NCBI GenBank assembly: GCA_005788935.1
Contig: SYAK01000251.1
Coordinates: 1 to 5,691 of the forward strand
DNA from: Pseudomonadota bacterium
GTDB taxonomy: Bacteria > Myxococcota > UBA9042 > PHBI01
DNA length: 5,691 bases
Direction of reading: 5' to 3'
The notes under the pieces were generated by a model that was given only the letters and a program-made list of their open reading frames with translations, had not been told where the DNA came from and ran no database searches. Made by a program: the position numbers and the translations under genes. Positions 3,489-5,691 of the stretch are shown piece by piece. The stretch's first letter is position 1. Each line of letters opens with the position of its first letter.

Positions 3489-5691
3489 AGCGGTCGGCGG
3501 GCGGACGGGTGTTCTTGACGTCGAGGAACGAGACGCGGTCGACGAGACCGAGGAGCAGGTCGAACGCGATCCCGCCCGCGACGCCGAGCCCCGACGCATC
3601 GACGCCGTTTGCGAAGTCGAGGCTGTTGATGAGGACCGACTCGACAGCGTCAAGGGTCAGGCGATCCTCCTCGACCCCGAAGGTCGCGGGGGCTGGGAGC
3701 ACCGCGCTGCCGCGGAAGGCCCCGTAGATCGTCCAGTGACGGCCGCGCTTGCCCTTGACGAGGATGCGCTGCAGGTCCGCGCCCTCGACCGAGGCCCAGC
3801 GCAGCGTGCGGGTGGCCGGGTCGAACGATGCGCTCTCGGGGAAACCAAGGAAGGCGGGGAGCTCGCTCCGCGCGGGTGGCCGGACCCCGGGCGCGTGGCG
3901 GGTCATGATGACCGAGCCAGCGGACGGGCGCGGGTCGCTGCCGCCGCCCGGAATGCTGACGGCGGCCGCCACCGTGATGAAGCGGCTGTGCGGGCCTGAG
4001 AGGCCTGCGTGAAGCGGAGCCATCGGCAGCGGGAACGGGTTGACCCCAGCGGCGTTGGGGTCGCCATCGGCGCGCCCGTCGGCCGGGTCGGTCTCCTTGT
4101 TGGCGGTGTCGGCGCCGCCGTTGAGGCCGAGCGGGACCATCGCGCCGTCGGGGGTCAGCGCCCCGCCGAGCAGGAAGAGCGCGTCAGCCCAGCCGAGCTC
4201 GCCGATACGTGGCAGCGGTGGGATGACCATCGCGGTCGTGACGGTCATCGGGGTCGTGAGGCGCGCGTCGTGGCGCGTCACCTGCGTCACGTCGCCGAGC
4301 CCGCCGACGACGACGTCGGCCGAGTACCCCGACCAGAAGTTGCGGAAGAGCGGGAAGATGGCCCCGACGATCTGGGTGAAGTCCAGGTTGCCGCCCGACA
4401 ACGCGTCCACGATGGTGCCGGAGTACTCCGAAATCTCATTGAGATCGAGCCGTCCGCCGAGGGTCCAGACGCCAGGCTTCCCCTCGGGAGCCGTCAGCGT
4501 GTAGTCCGGGATGGCCGGGCCCGCGAGGTTGAAGACGACGCCACCAGGCACGCTGAGCGAGTCCGCGGCGCTGACCCGCGGGATGTTGTGGTCGGGGTGG
4601 AGGTAGCGCTTGACGTCGGCGCCGAGCAGGGCGGGCAGGCTGAAGTCGAACAGCGCCGTGCCGAGCCGCGTCGACGTGAGCACGACCTCGAAGGCGCCCT
4701 CGGCCGAGTAGTTGCCGAAGTCCGGGGTGCCGCGGATGAGGCCCACGTGGTCGAGGCGAGTGCTGTCCGCGACGATGGCGCCCGCGGGGTCGAGCTCGAT
4801 CCGCCCGTAGGCGGCAGGCGCGACCGGCAGGTCGAGGACGGCGCCGGGCACGAGACCGGTCCACGACACCCAATCGTGGTGGTCGGCGAAGATGTGAAGG
4901 TCGACGTTGCCGGCCAGCTCGCCGGGGTGGTGGAGCAGACCGTCGGCCGGGATGGTCGCCTGATGGACGGTCTGGCCGCCCGCGTCGACGAGCGCCCAGA
5001 CGCCCGCGAGCGGGGTCGACAGCGAGGTCGAGCGCAGGAGAACGGTCAGGCCGGTCGTCTGGTCGACCGGGAGGACGGTGACCGAGATCGTGGCGACCGT
5101 CGCGGCGCCGACCCTGGCGGTGACCTGCGCGTCGCCAGCCGTGACGGCCGTGATGACCCCGTCGGCCGCCACGGTCGCGACAGCGGGGGCTCCGGAGGTC
5201 CAGACGACCTCCGCGGGCAGCACGATGAGGCCGCCGTCGGGGGTCGCGCGGGTCGCGTCGACGAGGACCTGATGGCGGTAGCCGACCGGCAGCCGGAGCG
5301 CCGACGGTCCGTGGGACCGATAGCTCAGCTCGCCACCTGGGTCGGCCGCGCATGCGCCGCTGACGCAGAACTGCCCTTCGCCGCAGTCGGCGTCGACGCC
5401 GCAGTACCAGGTCCCGCAGACCCCCGTCGGGACGTCGCAGCGGCAGTCGAAGCGGTCGTCCTTGCACTGCCCGAGCGCGTAGCCCTCGGTCCGGCAGTCG
5501 TCATCATCGTCGCACTTGAAGACGGCCACACAGCAGCCTGCGACGCAGTTCCAGTCGGACACCGGGGAGGGGCAGAGGCGGCGATCGTTGCGGCCCTGCT
5601 CATCGAGGCACGCATGCTCGCAGGTGGTCGCGTCCGCCTCGGATGCGGCGTCGGCCTCTGTGGTCGCGTCGGCCTCGGGCGTCGCGTCGGC
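3487..5691 (-). CDS. Large secreted surface protein with Cys-rich module and Big_2-like Ig domain (5' truncated by window edge)
   Basis: The frame is open from the right edge, giving 734 visible residues to the TGA at 3489-3487; the true start lies outside. The GTG at 5562 is internal Val44, with no Shine-Dalgarno before it. Order of parts, numbered from the edge: acidic hexapeptide repeats (1-23); a module with 16 cysteines (24-114) ending in a CGVDADCGEGQFCVSGAC-type unit; a Big_2-like immunoglobulin fold (123-208; VVWTSGAPAVATVAADGVITAV); and a possible transthyretin or carboxypeptidase-regulatory-like beta-sandwich (213-289; PLAGVWALVDAGG..IPADG). A long region without any cysteine (290-734) follows, which I do not recognise. 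It includes an acidic Asp/Gly segment at 527-548 and a beta-rich end. The makeup indicates an exported cell-surface protein, probably a lipoprotein whose signal peptide lies beyond the edge. No enzyme motif is evident. It precedes the LTD lipoprotein gene by nine bases, so the two are likely co-expressed. Confidence 0.85.
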   Translation of the reverse strand, partial: ADATPEADATTEADAASEADATTCEHACLDEQGRNDRRLCPSPVSDWNCVAGCCVAVFKCDDDDDCRTEGYALGQCKDDRFDCRCDVPTGVCGTWYCGVDADCGEGQFCVSGACAADPGGELSYRSHGPSALRLPVGYRHQVLVDATRATPDGGLIVLPAEVVWTSGAPAVATVAADGVITAVTAGDAQVTARVGAATVATISVTVLPVDQTTGLTVLLRSTSLSTPLAGVWALVDAGGQTVHQATIPADGLLHHPGELAGNVDLHIFADHHDWVSWTGLVPGAVLDLPVAPAAYGRIELDPAGAIVADSTRLDHVGLIRGTPDFGNYSAEGAFEVVLTSTRLGTALFDFSLPALLGADVKRYLHPDHNIPRVSAADSLSVPGGVVFNLAGPAIPDYTLTAPEGKPGVWTLGGRLDLNEISEYSGTIVDALSGGNLDFTQIVGAIFPLFRNFWSGYSADVVVGGLGDVTQVTRHDARLTTPMTVTTAMVIPPLPRIGELGWADALFLLGGALTPDGAMVPLGLNGGADTANKETDPADGRADGDPNAAGVNPFPLPMAPLHAGLSGPHSRFITVAAAVSIPGGGSDPRPSAGSVIMTRHAPGVRPPARSELPAFLGFPESASFDPATRTLRWASVEGADLQRILVKGKRGRHWTIYGAFRGSAVLPAPATFGVEEDRLTLDAVESVLINSLDFANGVDASGLGVAGGIAFDLLLGLVDRVSFLDVKNTRPPADR
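4825..5055 (-). other. Possible transthyretin/carboxypeptidase-regulatory-like beta-sandwich
   Basis: Visible residues 213-289 of the large surface protein have the strand rhythm of this fold: LTVLLRSTS, then PLAGVWALVDAGGQ, IPADG in place of the usual T-D-x-G turn, and a VDLHIFADHHDW strand. Similarity is by pattern only, and another Ig-like fold is equally possible. Confidence 0.4.
5068..5325 (-). other. Big_2-like bacterial immunoglobulin domain
   Basis: Visible residues 123-208 of the large surface protein follow the Big_2 pattern: LRLPVGYRHQVLV at the start, VVWTSGAPAVATVAADGVIT in the middle, and AGDAQVTARVGAATVATISV at the end. The W-T-S, A-T-V, G-V-I-T and final alternating beta-strand features are all present. 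Such domains are extracellular spacers or adhesion modules. Confidence 0.75.
5350..5622 (-). other. 16-cysteine extracellular module
   Basis: Visible residues 24-114 of the large surface protein hold cysteines at 24, 28, 40, 49, 53, 54, 60, 66, 76, 83, 85, 92, 97, 103, 109 and 114. The last part (CGVDADCGEGQFCVSGAC) resembles the D-x-D-C-x-x-G-x-x-C-x-x-G-x-C units often seen in myxobacterial surface proteins. The even count suits full disulfide pairing in the periplasm or outside the cell. Confidence 0.7.
5623..5691 (-). repeat. Acidic hexapeptide (18-base) tandem repeat, running off the window
   Basis: Just under four copies of a six-residue unit, EADA-(T/A)-(T/P/S), are visible before the first cysteine of the large surface protein. 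At DNA level the unit is 18 bases with the core GAGGCSGACGCS. Such Asp/Ala/Thr tracts commonly act as flexible linkers between a lipidated N terminus and the first folded domain. The array continues beyond the right edge, so its full length is unknown. Confidence 0.75.

Noticed and set aside
2853..3653. 266-codon minus-strand open frame spanning the junction of the two surface-protein genes
   Set aside because: Low-complexity Ser/Arg/Pro composition; it overlaps two well-supported genes and has no signal or domain of its own.
4876..4932. Cluster of five histidines (visible residues 254-272) as a metal site in the large surface protein
   Set aside because: Two His pairs and a single His lie on neighbouring predicted strands or loops but match no known metal-binding motif; too weak to call.
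4436..5467. 343-codon minus-strand open frame
   Set aside because: It is an Arg/Pro/Gly-rich shadow of the large surface-protein gene in another frame, typical of GC-rich DNA, with no recognisable domain.
5560..5562. GTG as start of the large surface protein
   Set aside because: There is no purine-rich ribosome site before it, and the open frame upstream already contains three cysteines and the acidic repeats of the same protein.
3487..5691. Tandem repeats as a CRISPR array or mobile element
   Set aside because: The only repeats here are in-frame protein-coding ones; there are no repeat-spacer units, transposase genes or terminal inverted repeats.

Overview
The window is uniformly GC-rich, with G or C at most third codon positions. 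It holds four protein genes in two convergent pairs. The organism is probably a Gram-negative deltaproteobacterium of the Myxococcota type. This is inferred from the GC content, the lamin-tail-domain lipoprotein with cysteine-rich repeats, and the large surface protein with an acidic 'EADAT' linker followed by Cys modules of the 'DxDCxxGxxCxxGxC' kind. No 16S or other phylogenetic marker is present, so the assignment is tentative.

Left half, plus strand (1-2250). The C-terminal part of a SWI2/SNF2-family ATPase runs in from the left edge. After a 66-base gap comes a complete gene for a SWIM zinc-finger family protein. SNF2 ATPases and SWIM proteins are a known bacterial pairing, as neighbours or as fusions, and probably work together on DNA or nucleoprotein. 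The SWIM protein is atypical. The last zinc ligand of its CxCx6CxH knuckle is glycine instead of histidine, an extra cysteine lies just upstream, and the protein ends in a winged-helix-like segment.

Right half, minus strand (2275-5691). Two exported-protein genes are read right to left and are tightly packed. The upstream one enters from the right edge. It encodes a large protein with an acidic hexapeptide-repeat linker, a 16-cysteine module, a Big_2-like immunoglobulin fold, a possible transthyretin-like beta-sandwich, and a long cysteine-free C-terminal region that I do not recognise. Its stop codon overlaps the Shine-Dalgarno of the next gene. That gene encodes a 400-residue lipoprotein with three tandem 8-cysteine repeats and a C-terminal lamin-tail domain. 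The pair looks like a cell-envelope or surface-display operon.

The two operons converge at a 24-base gap (2251-2274) with a small GC hairpin. There is no intergenic stretch longer than 66 bases. I see no tRNA, rRNA, CRISPR array, insertion sequence or phage gene. The promoters of both operons must lie outside the window.
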